Source: Natronococcus amylolyticus DSM 10524 (GTDB taxonomy: Archaea > Halobacteriota > Halobacteria > Halobacteriales > Natrialbaceae). Taken from it: DNA of 58,626 bases. The stretch covers positions 173,651 to 232,276 of the forward strand of contig NZ_AOIB01000015.1 in assembly GCF_000337675.1 (NCBI RefSeq). The letters run 5' to 3'. The first letter of the stretch is position 1. Each line of letters opens with the position of its first letter. Below the pieces are notes generated by a model. It did not search any database and was not told where the DNA came from. It worked only from the letters and a program-made list of their open reading frames with translations. The position numbers and the translations under genes were made by a program. This document shows, one piece after another, positions 1 through 8,360 of this stretch.

Positions 1-584
1 CGTTCAAAAACGAGTACCCCGAGGTCGACTTCGAGGAGTTCGCCGACGACCCGATGATGCCCTTCGACTACGAACAGCAGTGGAACGCCGACGGTGAAGT
101 CGACGTCTACCACTGGACCCAGGCCGTCGAGGAACTCGTCGACGAGGGCCGACTCGAGCTGTCGGGGACGGAACTCGACTACACCGTCACCTACCACGAT
201 CCGTGTCACCTCGGGCGGTACAACGACGAGTACGAGGCCCCCCGCGAGATCATCGAAGCGACTGGCTGCGAACTCGAGGAGATGCCCCGCAACCGCGCCG
301 ATTCCTTTTGCTGTGGCGGCGGCGGCGGCGGGCTCTGGATGGAGTTCGACGAGGAGCCAAAGCCCAGCGAGGAGCGGCTTCGGGAGGCCCTCGAGGACAC
401 CGACGCTGGCGCGGGCATCGAGAAGTTCGTCGTTGCCTGCCCGATGTGTATGACGATGTACGAGGACGGCCGCAAGACCGGCGGCTTCGAAGACGAGATC
501 GAGATCGTCGACGTCGCCGAACTGCTCGTCGAGGCGATCGGCGCGCGGGAGAAAGCGGGGTTCGAGCCAGCCACGGCCGACTGA
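1..584 (+). CDS. Fe-S oxidoreductase with CCG domain (C-terminal part)
   Basis: Open from the window edge; the reading frame begins at base 3, so the N-terminal part is missing. The visible part carries a CCG (heterodisulfide-reductase type) cysteine domain: DPCHLGR near base 208, then a CCGGGGGG run near 310 and a second ACPMC motif near 440. In HdrD/GlpC/LutA-like proteins such cysteines bind an iron-sulfur centre and take part in electron transfer with a partner flavoprotein or quinone. Which donor this one serves cannot be told without the N-terminal half. The last residues are ordinary acidic haloarchaeal sequence and the stop is TGA. Confidence 0.85.
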   Translation, partial: FKNEYPEVDFEEFADDPMMPFDYEQQWNADGEVDVYHWTQAVEELVDEGRLELSGTELDYTVTYHDPCHLGRYNDEYEAPREIIEATGCELEEMPRNRADSFCCGGGGGGLWMEFDEEPKPSEERLREALEDTDAGAGIEKFVVACPMCMTMYEDGRKTGGFEDEIEIVDVAELLVEAIGAREKAGFEPATAD

Positions 585-692
585 TCCCGCGAGCCGTTCG
601 AATAGCAGTAGATCGGAGTACCGTTTCTTTGTTCGGGACGTATGGCCAACTACTGTTAGCCCGTTCCGTGTTCGTTCTGAGCCGAGTGCCGA

Positions 693-1124
693 CTATATCG
701 ACTGTGGATCGATCCGCTCAACGATTCCATCGAAGTCGTCGTCGAAGCTACAGACGGCGTCAATCCCGCCGTTCTCGATTAGCGAGATGAGACTTGCATC
801 AGTAAAGCTGAGATCGTGATCATCGTACCGCTCGAACGCCCGAACCGCCTGTTCGAATCGATCCCGCGTTACGATCAGGAGTTCGATCCCTCCGGGAAAC
901 GAACCGCGGCCTGCGATCCGGTCCCCAACGAGACGCGCTTCGCGGTGCGTTCCGGTTCGTTTCCGAGCGAGCGTGACGGCCTCATCGTAGACGTAATCGG
1001 TAGTGTATGGTGCGCCAAACGCTCCGCCCAAAACGGCTGTCAATGCCTCCGTCGCTGCGTCGTGATGCTGGTCTCGGTCGTTCTGGACAGCGACGAAAAC
1101 GCCCGTATCGATGAGGACACTCAT
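693..1124 (-). CDS. PIN-domain toxin (VapC-like)
   Basis: 143 residues starting MSVLIDTGVFVAV. This is a PIN-domain ribonuclease, the toxin of type II toxin-antitoxin pairs: an N-terminal Asp (LIDTG), a mid-protein Glu (YDEAVTLA), and late acidic residues in DLSFTDASLI and FDDDFDGI match the metal-binding acidic set of the family. I chose the ATG at 1124 because it overlaps the stop of the upstream antitoxin-like gene by four bases (ATGA); the longer in-frame extension has arginine-rich sequence unlike a PIN protein. All key acidic residues are present, so it is probably active. The RNA target cannot be predicted. Confidence 0.88.
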   Translation of the reverse strand: MSVLIDTGVFVAVQNDRDQHHDAATEALTAVLGGAFGAPYTTDYVYDEAVTLARKRTGTHREARLVGDRIAGRGSFPGGIELLIVTRDRFEQAVRAFERYDDHDLSFTDASLISLIENGGIDAVCSFDDDFDGIVERIDPQSI

Positions 1125-1399
1125 TCTCCGTACAGCACATCGTCGATGTCGTCTTCGGTCGTCTCGACGCCCCAGTCCGAACTTCCGGCTAGCCACTGCT
1201 CGATCTCATCGTCGGATAGCGGCTTGAAATCGTCGCGAAACGACTCGATTAGTTTGTCTTTCGACTCGTACGATTCCGTTACGATTCGCTCGAGGAGTTC
1301 CTGCTGTGTCACCTTCGATCCAGTTTCGAGCCGGATCTCCGCCTGTAGCTCCTCGAGGCGAGATTTCGTCGTGTCCGTGACTTTGACCGAGGTGCTCAT
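1121..1399 (-). CDS. Antitoxin of the VapBC-like pair
   Basis: 92 residues, very acidic C-terminus (ETTEDDIDDVLYGE). The first 30 residues (MSTSVKVTDTTKSRLEELQ) look like the ribbon-helix-helix or short DNA-binding start of haloarchaeal VapB-type antitoxins. It is the promoter-proximal gene and its stop overlaps the PIN toxin start by four bases, the usual antitoxin-first order that couples translation. Antitoxins of this type normally repress their own promoter and neutralise the toxin with the acidic tail; that is inferred here from family behaviour and context. Confidence 0.75.
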   Translation of the reverse strand: MSTSVKVTDTTKSRLEELQAEIRLETGSKVTQQELLERIVTESYESKDKLIESFRDDFKPLSDDEIEQWLAGSSDWGVETTEDDIDDVLYGE

Positions 1400-1506
1400 A
1401 GCGGCTAGTAGCGGATGCTACTGAGAAAACTGTTCCGCCGAGTTCCGCCGGGCTACTCGAAAATCGAAGCCGGGAGTGTAAATCGAGCGAATCCGAAAAC
1501 GTATGG

Positions 1507-2238
1507 TCAGTCCGAGGATCCGGCTCGCGTCGACGTCGCTCCGCTCGAGGTAGCCTCGGATGACTGCAGTTCCACGACGTACTCGAGGAAGTTCTCGAAG
1601 ACGAGCTTTGCCTCGCCCGCGTTCCGATAGTTCTCGTCGGTGATCTCAGCGAGCACCGAGTCCCGCCGTTCGTCCGACAGCTCCTTGCGGCGAACGAGCT
1701 CGCGGGCCGTCTTCTGGTCGTACTCGGGATGGAACTGGACGCCGAAGACCCGATCCTTGCGGAAGCCGTGGTTGGAGTACTCGTTCTCGGCAAGCGGTTC
1801 GGCACCGCCGGGCAGCGCCGAGACCTCGTCGGCGTGGCTCGTGAAGACGGTGAACTCGCTCGAGATCCCGTCGAACAGTCGGGACTCTCCCGAGTGTTCG
1901 ACTCGACTGTAGCCGACTTCGTAGGTACCCATATCCTCGACCGTTCCCCCGAGGACGTCCGCGAGTAGCTGGTGGCCCCAACAGACGCCGAGAAACGGCA
2001 CGTCGCGAGCGACCGCTTCGTCTACCCACTCCTTGGTAGCCGCGATCCACTCCTCGTCCCAGTAGACGGACGTTCGCGACCCCGTGACGACGGCGCCGTC
2101 GAAAGCGTACGTCTCGGGTAGTTCCCCCTGCGTGATGTCGAACTCCGCCAGCGAGGCGTCGAGTTCGCGTCGAAAGTTTCGTGTCGTGTTCGCGTCCTCG
2201 TGAGCCGCGTTCAGGACGGCGATGCGTAGCTGACCCAT
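1507..2238 (-). CDS. Class I glutamine amidotransferase-like protein
   Basis: 243 residues. The nucleophile elbow GVCWGHQ puts the catalytic Cys at residue 86, and QFHPEYD supplies His170 and Glu172, so the Cys-His-Glu triad of class I glutamine amidotransferases is complete. The length fits stand-alone GMP-synthase-amidotransferase-like or YLR126c-type proteins rather than a subunit of a named synthetase. The ATG at 2238 is the only start that removes a long arginine-rich extension and leaves a normal Rossmann-like beginning (MGQLRIAVLN). No synthetase partner is adjacent, so the acceptor is unknown; hydrolysis of gamma-glutamyl compounds is possible. Confidence 0.85.
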   Translation of the reverse strand: MGQLRIAVLNAAHEDANTTRNFRRELDASLAEFDITQGELPETYAFDGAVVTGSRTSVYWDEEWIAATKEWVDEAVARDVPFLGVCWGHQLLADVLGGTVEDMGTYEVGYSRVEHSGESRLFDGISSEFTVFTSHADEVSALPGGAEPLAENEYSNHGFRKDRVFGVQFHPEYDQKTARELVRRKELSDERRDSVLAEITDENYRNAGEAKLVFENFLEYVVELQSSEATSSGATSTRAGSSD

Positions 2239-2341
2239 CACCACACCCTGGCCGCTCGGAGGAAAAATGCCTTCTGCTACGGCCGGGCGTTGCCGGAAGT
2301 TCGGAGCCACGGAATCGAGTAGTCGCGAGCCGATAGCGTCC

Positions 2342-3583
2342 TCACGGCCGGCGGTAGCTCCCGTCGTCGATCCGACGGAACTGCTCGCCGGTGTCGAACC
2401 AGTCGTCGGCGAGCCTCGGTGCCGACTTCGAGGCAGCCTCGCTGCCGTCGCGGTCGTCGGCAGGTGTTGCGTACCCGTCGGCGACCACCGGGCCGGAGAG
2501 CCGCAACTGTCCTGTCGCCTCGCCCTCGAGCACGGTCCCCCCGTCGTCGACCAGCTGCGCCTCGCAGTCGAGCACCGGCCTCCCGATCGCGTCGTCATCC
2601 GTCGGTCCCGCCACCGTCCGAGTCGCTGCCGTGGGGCACGCCGGCGCGCCGTAGGCCCGTGAAACCGTGACGCCGTACTCGAGAAGCGTCTCGACGGGCG
2701 CCTCGTCGACGGCGTGATCGCAGATCGCGCACTCGAGGTCCGCGAGCGCGTCGGCGTTCTCGTGGGCCGCGAGTTCGCGGATCGGCGCCCGTCGGCCCGA
2801 GACGACCGCCACGTCACCGTCATCGATTGCCGTCAGCGTGTCGCTGGGATCGAACGCCCGGTCGAGCAGGAGCTGCCCACCGACGTACAGCACGGGGAGC
2901 GCGGTTCGAAACAGTCCGTCGGCCGTCGAGAGTGGGTCGAGAACGAACCCCGAGTCCTCCCGGGAGAGGCCCCACTCGAGGACGGCGTCGATGCAGTTCC
3001 ACTCGACGGTCTCCGGCGAGAGGGTCGCCACCGACTCGCCCGACTCGTCGTGGATCGCGAGCAACGGTGCATCGATGTCCCGCTCCGTTCCGGCGTCGAC
3101 GGCGGACGCGTCGGTCCCCGCGAGCTCCTCGAGCGTGACGGTTCGATCGTGTGGGATCGAGCGCATGAGATCCCGCTGGGCCGCCTCGGCGACGACGATG
3201 GCAGGCTCGAGCACTTCGAACGGACGAGTTACGGTCGCGGGCGTCAGCCGGTGCGAGATCGGGGCGAGCGTCGCTCCGAGTCGGCGGCAGGCGAAGACGA
3301 GCGCCAGCGACGCCACCCGGTTCCGGGTGACGAGACAGACGGTGTCGCCGGAGCCGACGCCCCGTTGCTCGAGCGCGCCGGCGAGCCGGCCCGCGATGCG
3401 GGACAGCTCCGCGTAGGTGACGCGGTCCTCGCGGACGGTCTCGGCCGGCGCGTGGAGACGGTTCTCGGAGACGTCGACGATCGCCGTCCGATCCGGAAAA
3501 CGCTCGGCGCGGCGGGCCAGCGAGAGAGTCACGACGGCGTCTTCGACGGCTGACACCGTAGTAGCACGGGTGGACAGGTGCAA
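2342..3583 (-). CDS. Degenerate AMP-binding (acyl-CoA synthetase-like) protein, C-terminal domain absent
   Basis: 413 residues. The N-terminal half aligns with the ANL superfamily (RVTYAELSRIAGRLAGAL; GDTVCLVTRN; ATLAPISHRLTP), but the signature motifs are eroded. The phosphate-binding loop, normally YTSGTTGxPKG, reads AIHDESGESVATLSP at about 176-190; the YGMTE motif reads AYGAPACP at about 310-317; the TGD motif is TGE at 398-400. The protein stops ten or so residues later, so the whole C-terminal lid domain and its catalytic Lys are absent, and only 100 bases remain before the next gene. It follows the hydrolase gene by 15 bases, suggesting one transcript. It is probably a pseudoenzyme or a decaying gene. 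Confidence 0.7.
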   Translation of the reverse strand: MHLSTRATTVSAVEDAVVTLSLARRAERFPDRTAIVDVSENRLHAPAETVREDRVTYAELSRIAGRLAGALEQRGVGSGDTVCLVTRNRVASLALVFACRRLGATLAPISHRLTPATVTRPFEVLEPAIVVAEAAQRDLMRSIPHDRTVTLEELAGTDASAVDAGTERDIDAPLLAIHDESGESVATLSPETVEWNCIDAVLEWGLSREDSGFVLDPLSTADGLFRTALPVLYVGGQLLLDRAFDPSDTLTAIDDGDVAVVSGRRAPIRELAAHENADALADLECAICDHAVDEAPVETLLEYGVTVSRAYGAPACPTAATRTVAGPTDDDAIGRPVLDCEAQLVDDGGTVLEGEATGQLRLSGPVVADGYATPADDRDGSEAASKSAPRLADDWFDTGEQFRRIDDGSYRRP

Positions 3584-3598
3584 GCCGTCTCTCAGCCA

Positions 3599-4396
3599 TC
3601 ACCGATCGTCGTCCGAGCGCTCCTCGAGAAAGCCAAGCAGCCAATCGTTGACCGTCCGCGAGCGCTCGATCCCGACGAGGTGGCCCGCCCCCTCGAGCGG
3701 GACGAACTCGCCGCGGGGCAGTCCGGACGCCAGCTCGCGGCTCGCCTCGGGTGAGACGAGCTCGTCGGCGGTGCCGTGGAGAACGCATGTGGGCTGGGTC
3801 ACCTCGACGAGCCAGTCGCGGGCGTCGAACCCCTCGAGGGCGGCGAGCTGTGCCTCCCACCCCTCGCTGGTGGCGTCGCCGTCGACTCGCCAGTCGACGA
3901 TGCCGTCGACGACCTCGGACTGGGACTCGCGGAACTCGGCGGAGAGGGCCGACTCGAGCGAGGTCCGAAGCGCCGCGCGGTCGTCGGGCGAGGCGAGCAG
4001 GGGCTCGAGGCCGAACGCCTCACCGCGGGCCGCCGTGCCGAGCAGCGACAGCGTCGCGATCCGCGTCGACTCGCGAGCCGCGGCGAGCGCGACCGCGCCG
4101 CCGAGCCCCGCACCGACGAGGTGGGCGTTCCGGGCGTCGACGGCGGCGAGGATCGTCTCGAGATCGTCGACGAGCGTTCTCATCGAGTACGGCCCGGACG
4201 GTGCGTCCGATCGGCCGGTTCCGCGAAGATCCCAGACGACGGTCTCCGAGGGACCGGTCAGCGCGGCGTGTTGCCACCCCCACGACCAGCCGCCGAGGCC
4301 GGCCTCGGGGACGAAGACGACGGGCTCACCCTTGTCCCCGTTCTCACCCTCGCGGCGGTAGTACAGCGAGACGCCGTCGTTCGAAACAGTTGACAT
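3599..4396 (-). CDS. Alpha/beta-hydrolase fold protein without nucleophilic serine
   Basis: 265 residues with the order of an alpha/beta hydrolase: VVFVPEAGLGGWSWGWQ oxyanion region, DLRGTGRSD, the nucleophile elbow region HLVGAGLGG at 92-100, an acid in HGTADELVSP and a late His in GAGHLVGIE. The nucleophile position (residue 97), normally Ser in GxSxG, is Gly (codon GGG). The acid and His are retained. It is first in a probable two-gene transcript with the degenerate AMP-binding gene 15 bases downstream. It may be a non-catalytic binding protein or a cofactor-free enzyme of another kind; a normal serine hydrolase seems unlikely. Confidence 0.8.
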   Translation of the reverse strand: MSTVSNDGVSLYYRREGENGDKGEPVVFVPEAGLGGWSWGWQHAALTGPSETVVWDLRGTGRSDAPSGPYSMRTLVDDLETILAAVDARNAHLVGAGLGGAVALAAARESTRIATLSLLGTAARGEAFGLEPLLASPDDRAALRTSLESALSAEFRESQSEVVDGIVDWRVDGDATSEGWEAQLAALEGFDARDWLVEVTQPTCVLHGTADELVSPEASRELASGLPRGEFVPLEGAGHLVGIERSRTVNDWLLGFLEERSDDDR

Positions 4397-4444
4397 ACTC
4401 GAGGAGTGGCGTTCACAGCCCAGGTCGGTTTCGGTTCGCGAGGG

Positions 4445-5683
4445 TCAGGCCGCGAGGTACGACTCGGCGGCCGCCGCGAGGGTCTCGCTCGCGACGAGCA
4501 CGTCGTCCCACGCGATCGTCTCGTCGGGGAAGTGCGCCTGCTCGATGTTCCCCGGGCCGAACAACACCGTCGGGATTCCGGCCTCGACGTAGTGGCGGCT
4601 GTCCGCGCCGTAGGTCCCGGCCCGTGGGTTGGTCCCCCCGAGCCCCTGGGCCGTCATCGCCGACTGCACCGCCCGGACCACCGGCTCGTCGGCCTCGATC
4701 TCGGCGGGTTCGAACTGGATCGAGAATCGCTCGAACTCGCAGTCGACGTCGGTTTCGGCGACGACCTCGGCCAGCCGCCGGTCGAACTCCCGCTCGACCT
4801 CATCGACGGTCTCGCCCGGCGCGACGCCGATTCGGATCTCGGCGACGAGTTCGTCGGCGACCGACGACGCCCAGCGTCCCGCCTCGAGACGGCCGACACA
4901 GACCGGCCACGGGATCGGGAACTCCTCGTATAGCGGGTGGGTGACGCGTTCGCCGCGTTCGGCCTCGAGTTCCTCGAGTGCCCGACGGATTCGCTCGAAC
5001 GCGGGCAGCACCGACTCGCCGCGCCAGCGCATCGCCGCGTGAGCGGAACGGCCCTCGAGCCGGAGTCGCTTCATCAGGCTTCCCTCGGTCGCGATTACCG
5101 GGCTGCAGTCGGTCGGCTCGGCGACGATCGCCGCGTCCCGCTCGAACGGGTAGGGGTTATCCAGGGCCGCGGCGGCCGCCCCGATCCCGCCCTCCTCCTC
5201 GCCGGCGACGCTTTCGACGACGAGCTGGCCGTCGATCTCGGGGCTCGAGGCCTCGAGGTGGCGCGCCGCGAACACGCAGGCCGCCAGCCCGCACTTCATG
5301 TCGGCGGCGCCCCGAACGGTGAGACTCCCGTCTGCCCACCGGGGCTCGAACGGATCCCCCTCCCAGCCGCTGCCCGCCGGCACCACGTCAATATGGCCGT
5401 TCAAGACGAGCGTCCGTCCCGCATCGGGATCGCCGAACTCGAGCACGCCGCCGACGCTCGGCCTGTCGGTCGTTTCGATCTCGGCGGGATCGTCGGGAAA
5501 CGAGGGGTGGTCGGCGAGCGTCTCCGCATCGGCCTCCCATCGGTAGGTTTCGAAACCGGCCGACTCGAGGGTGTCGCGGACCCACCGCTGGGCGGGCGCC
5601 TCGTTTCCCGCGGTCGTATCGAACCGGCACAGCTCGTCGACGAACGACTTCAGGTCAGCCTCCCACGTCGTCGCGAAGGTCAT
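4445..5683 (-). CDS. M20-family metallopeptidase (ArgE/DapE type)
   Basis: 412 residues. Zinc-site motifs of the M20 family are visible: NGHIDVVPAG (His and catalytic Asp), GAADMKCG (bridging Asp), ESVAGEEEGG (catalytic Glu and metal Glu), AEPTD and the C-terminal AHFPDE His. The dimerisation lid (GRSAHAAMRWRGESVLPAFERI) is in the usual place. Members remove acyl groups from amino acids (acetylornithine, succinyl-diaminopimelate, carbamoyl-amino acids) or cleave dipeptides; the substrate cannot be read from sequence. It lies 81 bases downstream of tctA on the same strand, so it may be co-transcribed with the transporter. Confidence 0.9.
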   Translation of the reverse strand: MTFATTWEADLKSFVDELCRFDTTAGNEAPAQRWVRDTLESAGFETYRWEADAETLADHPSFPDDPAEIETTDRPSVGGVLEFGDPDAGRTLVLNGHIDVVPAGSGWEGDPFEPRWADGSLTVRGAADMKCGLAACVFAARHLEASSPEIDGQLVVESVAGEEEGGIGAAAAALDNPYPFERDAAIVAEPTDCSPVIATEGSLMKRLRLEGRSAHAAMRWRGESVLPAFERIRRALEELEAERGERVTHPLYEEFPIPWPVCVGRLEAGRWASSVADELVAEIRIGVAPGETVDEVEREFDRRLAEVVAETDVDCEFERFSIQFEPAEIEADEPVVRAVQSAMTAQGLGGTNPRAGTYGADSRHYVEAGIPTVLFGPGNIEQAHFPDETIAWDDVLVASETLAAAAESYLAA

Positions 5684-5764
5684 ACTCGAGAGAGCGACGG
5701 ACGGACCAAAAGAGCAGCGACAGGCCGTCGGGCGGTAGAAATCGAGTGTGGTAGCTGGAGCGGG

Positions 5765-7276
5765 TCAGACCGCTTGTCGCCGCTCCCACCACTGCTTGAC
5801 GTACGGCCCGAAGATGAGCAGGACGATCAGGACGCTCAGGATCAGCGACAGCCACCGTCCGTACTCGAGCGGGTTCACGAAGATCATGAACGAGCCGTCC
5901 GAGAGCTGCAACGCGGTGTAGAGGTTCTCCTCGGCGATATCGCCCAGCACGACTCCGAGAACGAACGCGATCACGGAGTAGTTGTACCGGACCATATAGA
6001 AGCCGATGATCCCGAAGACGATCACGGTGAGGATGTCAATCGGGTTGATCCGCAGAGCGTAGGTGCCCAGGAACGAGAGGACGATGACCATCGGGATGAT
6101 GTAGTCCGTGTCGATCTTGGTGAGGTAGCCGAGCTGAGTCACCATCGACAGTCCGAACAGCAGAATGACGACGTTGCCGACGAGCAGCGCCAGCAACATC
6201 GTGTACGTCAGCGTCAGTTCGCCGCTGGGATCGAACATGCTCGGCCCCGGCCGGAGGTCGTGCATGAGCAGGCCGCCGATGAGGACGGCCGTCGACGAAC
6301 TCCCCGGAATACCAAAGGAGATGGCGGGGACGAGCGACCCCGCGACGGTCCCGTTGTTCGACGCCTCCGAGGCGATGACGCCGATCTCGTTGCCCGAGCC
6401 GAACGAGTCAGGGTCGCTCGAGGAGCGGACCGCCTCGGAGTAGGCGACGAAGTTAGATACCGTTGCGCCCGCGCCGGGGATCGCGCCAACGATCATCCCG
6501 ATGTTCGCGGACTTGAACACCGTGATCGGATGGTTGATCGTCGATCGGACCCCTTCGGTGATACCGGCTCTGTCGATCGTGACCTCGTCCTTGGCGATAC
6601 CGCCCTCCTGGCCGGCGAGTTTCATCATCTCCGCGATCGCGAACAGCCCGATCAGGACGGCGACGAAATCGATACCGTCGTAGAGGTACATCGTCTCGCT
6701 GTAGCGCTGGTCGAGCGACATCGGTGCGATGCCTACGGTCGTGACCAGCAACCCCGCGACGCCCGCGAGGAGCCCCTTCGCGAGCGATCCACGGGTGACA
6801 ACGGTGATCATCGCCAGCCCAAGGATCGCCACGAGGAACCGCTCGGGCGTTCCGACCGCCAAGACCATCTCGATCAGCGCGGGCGAGAATAGAATCAACG
6901 CGGCGATCGTAAAGAGGCCGGCGAACGCCGAGGCGGTCGCGGAGATGGCGAGTGCCGTCGCCGCTCGTCCCTGTTGGGACATCGGATAGCCGTCGAACAT
7001 CGTCGCTGCCGAGGAGGACACCCCCGGTGTGTTGATCAGGATCGCAGCGATCGAGCCGCCGTACATCGAACCACTGTAGACCCCGACCAACAGAATAATC
7101 GCGTTTGCCGCGTCGAGAGGTAACGTCAGCGGCAGAATAATCGCCATTCCCAGCGGTGGCCCGAGCCCGGGCAGTCCGCCAACGATAATGCCGATAATGA
7201 CACCGGCCAGCAGCCAGATCATCGTCTCGACCGTCAGGAGTGCCTCGATCGCACCGACGAACGATTCGACCGTCAT
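5765..7276 (-). CDS. tctA: Tripartite tricarboxylate transporter, large membrane subunit TctA
   Basis: 503 residues of hydrophobic sequence with about 11-12 membrane spans. The N-terminal GGLPGLGPPLGMAIILPLT and the internal GAIPGAGATVSNFVAYSEA are the duplicated PGxG-type motifs typical of TctA. It forms the sodium-driven channel with TctB and takes substrate from the TctC binding protein. The start is the ATG at 7276, overlapping the tctB stop by four bases (ATGA). Homologues carry citrate, other carboxylates, terephthalate or similar anions; the flanking peptidase and amidase genes hint at an N-acyl or amide compound here. Confidence 0.93.
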   Translation of the reverse strand: MTVESFVGAIEALLTVETMIWLLAGVIIGIIVGGLPGLGPPLGMAIILPLTLPLDAANAIILLVGVYSGSMYGGSIAAILINTPGVSSSAATMFDGYPMSQQGRAATALAISATASAFAGLFTIAALILFSPALIEMVLAVGTPERFLVAILGLAMITVVTRGSLAKGLLAGVAGLLVTTVGIAPMSLDQRYSETMYLYDGIDFVAVLIGLFAIAEMMKLAGQEGGIAKDEVTIDRAGITEGVRSTINHPITVFKSANIGMIVGAIPGAGATVSNFVAYSEAVRSSSDPDSFGSGNEIGVIASEASNNGTVAGSLVPAISFGIPGSSSTAVLIGGLLMHDLRPGPSMFDPSGELTLTYTMLLALLVGNVVILLFGLSMVTQLGYLTKIDTDYIIPMVIVLSFLGTYALRINPIDILTVIVFGIIGFYMVRYNYSVIAFVLGVVLGDIAEENLYTALQLSDGSFMIFVNPLEYGRWLSLILSVLIVLLIFGPYVKQWWERRQAV

Positions 7277-8163
7277 CCGATCACCACGCCCCACTGGAGC
7301 AGGTCACCGGCGTGGATCCAGAGACCGAGCAGATCGTCCGGCGCTGGGAGCTCCCAGCCGGTGAGCCACCCTTCGGCGATATCATCCTGAATCAGGTCGT
7401 AGAAGAGGTAGGCGGTGACGAAGCTGAGAACGGTGAGCGCGACCGCTTTGGGAACGTCCATCCGAACCCAGAGCGTCCAGGCGATAACGAAGATCGGTGT
7501 CGCGTACAGCATTCCGATCGTGAACGTCAACAGCATGTACCCGACACAGAGCGCCCCGGTAACCACCGGTCCCTTCGGATCGTCGATCTCGTAGACGTAC
7601 ATCGCTGCCGAATCGCTCTCCTCGCCGCTCGACGCTCGGTCAGCGTCGGCCGTTTCCGAGTCGGCCTCGTCGGCCGGCGGTTCCTCGTGTTCGGTCTCGC
7701 TCTCCGGTATGGCATCGGTCGTATCCGTATCTCCCATCACCTGTATCGGCTCGGCGACGAACGACTCGACGCCCTCGCCGAACCGCTCACGGAAACCAAC
7801 GACCGCGACCAGGAGTCCGACACCCGCCACGAGCGACACCAGCCCGCCGCCGTCGGCGAGGAACGTGGTAACGCCGTCGTACGTGAGGTACGCACCCAGG
7901 CCGGCCCCGACCAGCGGGGCGACGACGGTCAGGTAGTTACGAGCGAGCAGGAGGAACGCGAGAACGGCCGTCCCGCCGGCCATGAGTCGCGGGAACGTCT
8001 GAGCGTCCGGCGCGAACTCGGAGGCGCCCTGGTACATGTAGACCCCGACGACGAGAAACAACAGCAACAGGACGTGTTCCATCGTCGGTCGCTCGCCCAG
8101 CACCGTCTCGAGGGGGGCTCGAACGCGGTCCGCGATCGAGCCTACGGTGTCGTCCTGTTCCAT
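7273..8163 (-). CDS. tctB: Tripartite tricarboxylate transporter, small membrane subunit TctB
   Basis: 296 residues, longer than bacterial TctB (about 150). One hydrophobic pair lies at about 28-70, another near 85-125, then an acidic soluble stretch (ESETEHEEPPADEADSET region, about 153-188), followed by two to three further spans (VTGALCVGYMLLTFTIGML; VALTVLSFVTAYLFYDLI). The extra acidic loop is a haloarchaeal feature. It is the middle gene of tctC-tctB-tctA, 197 bases after tctC and overlapping tctA by four bases. Confidence 0.85.
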   Translation of the reverse strand: MEQDDTVGSIADRVRAPLETVLGERPTMEHVLLLLFLVVGVYMYQGASEFAPDAQTFPRLMAGGTAVLAFLLLARNYLTVVAPLVGAGLGAYLTYDGVTTFLADGGGLVSLVAGVGLLVAVVGFRERFGEGVESFVAEPIQVMGDTDTTDAIPESETEHEEPPADEADSETADADRASSGEESDSAAMYVYEIDDPKGPVVTGALCVGYMLLTFTIGMLYATPIFVIAWTLWVRMDVPKAVALTVLSFVTAYLFYDLIQDDIAEGWLTGWELPAPDDLLGLWIHAGDLLQWGVVIG

Positions 8164-8360
8164 GGCTGGATTCGTCTAACGGCGTGGAGTTCGACCGAAT
8201 CTCGATCGGTGCTGGTCTCGGTACGGCGTCGTTCGCGAGAGCTTCGAGTGGCGTCGGTAGCAGTAAACTTGTTCTGTGACATCTCTCTTTTTCGTGGCCT
8301 CGAAAGCAACGTAGTCGGCGTCTCGAGTCGGGATCGGCTTCGATGTTCCGGTTCCGGAGG

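Noticed and set aside
4937-6892. 651-codon plus-strand frame across the M20 peptidase and tctA
   Set aside because: Antisense to two well-supported genes and composed of low-complexity Arg/Asp/Glu-rich sequence.
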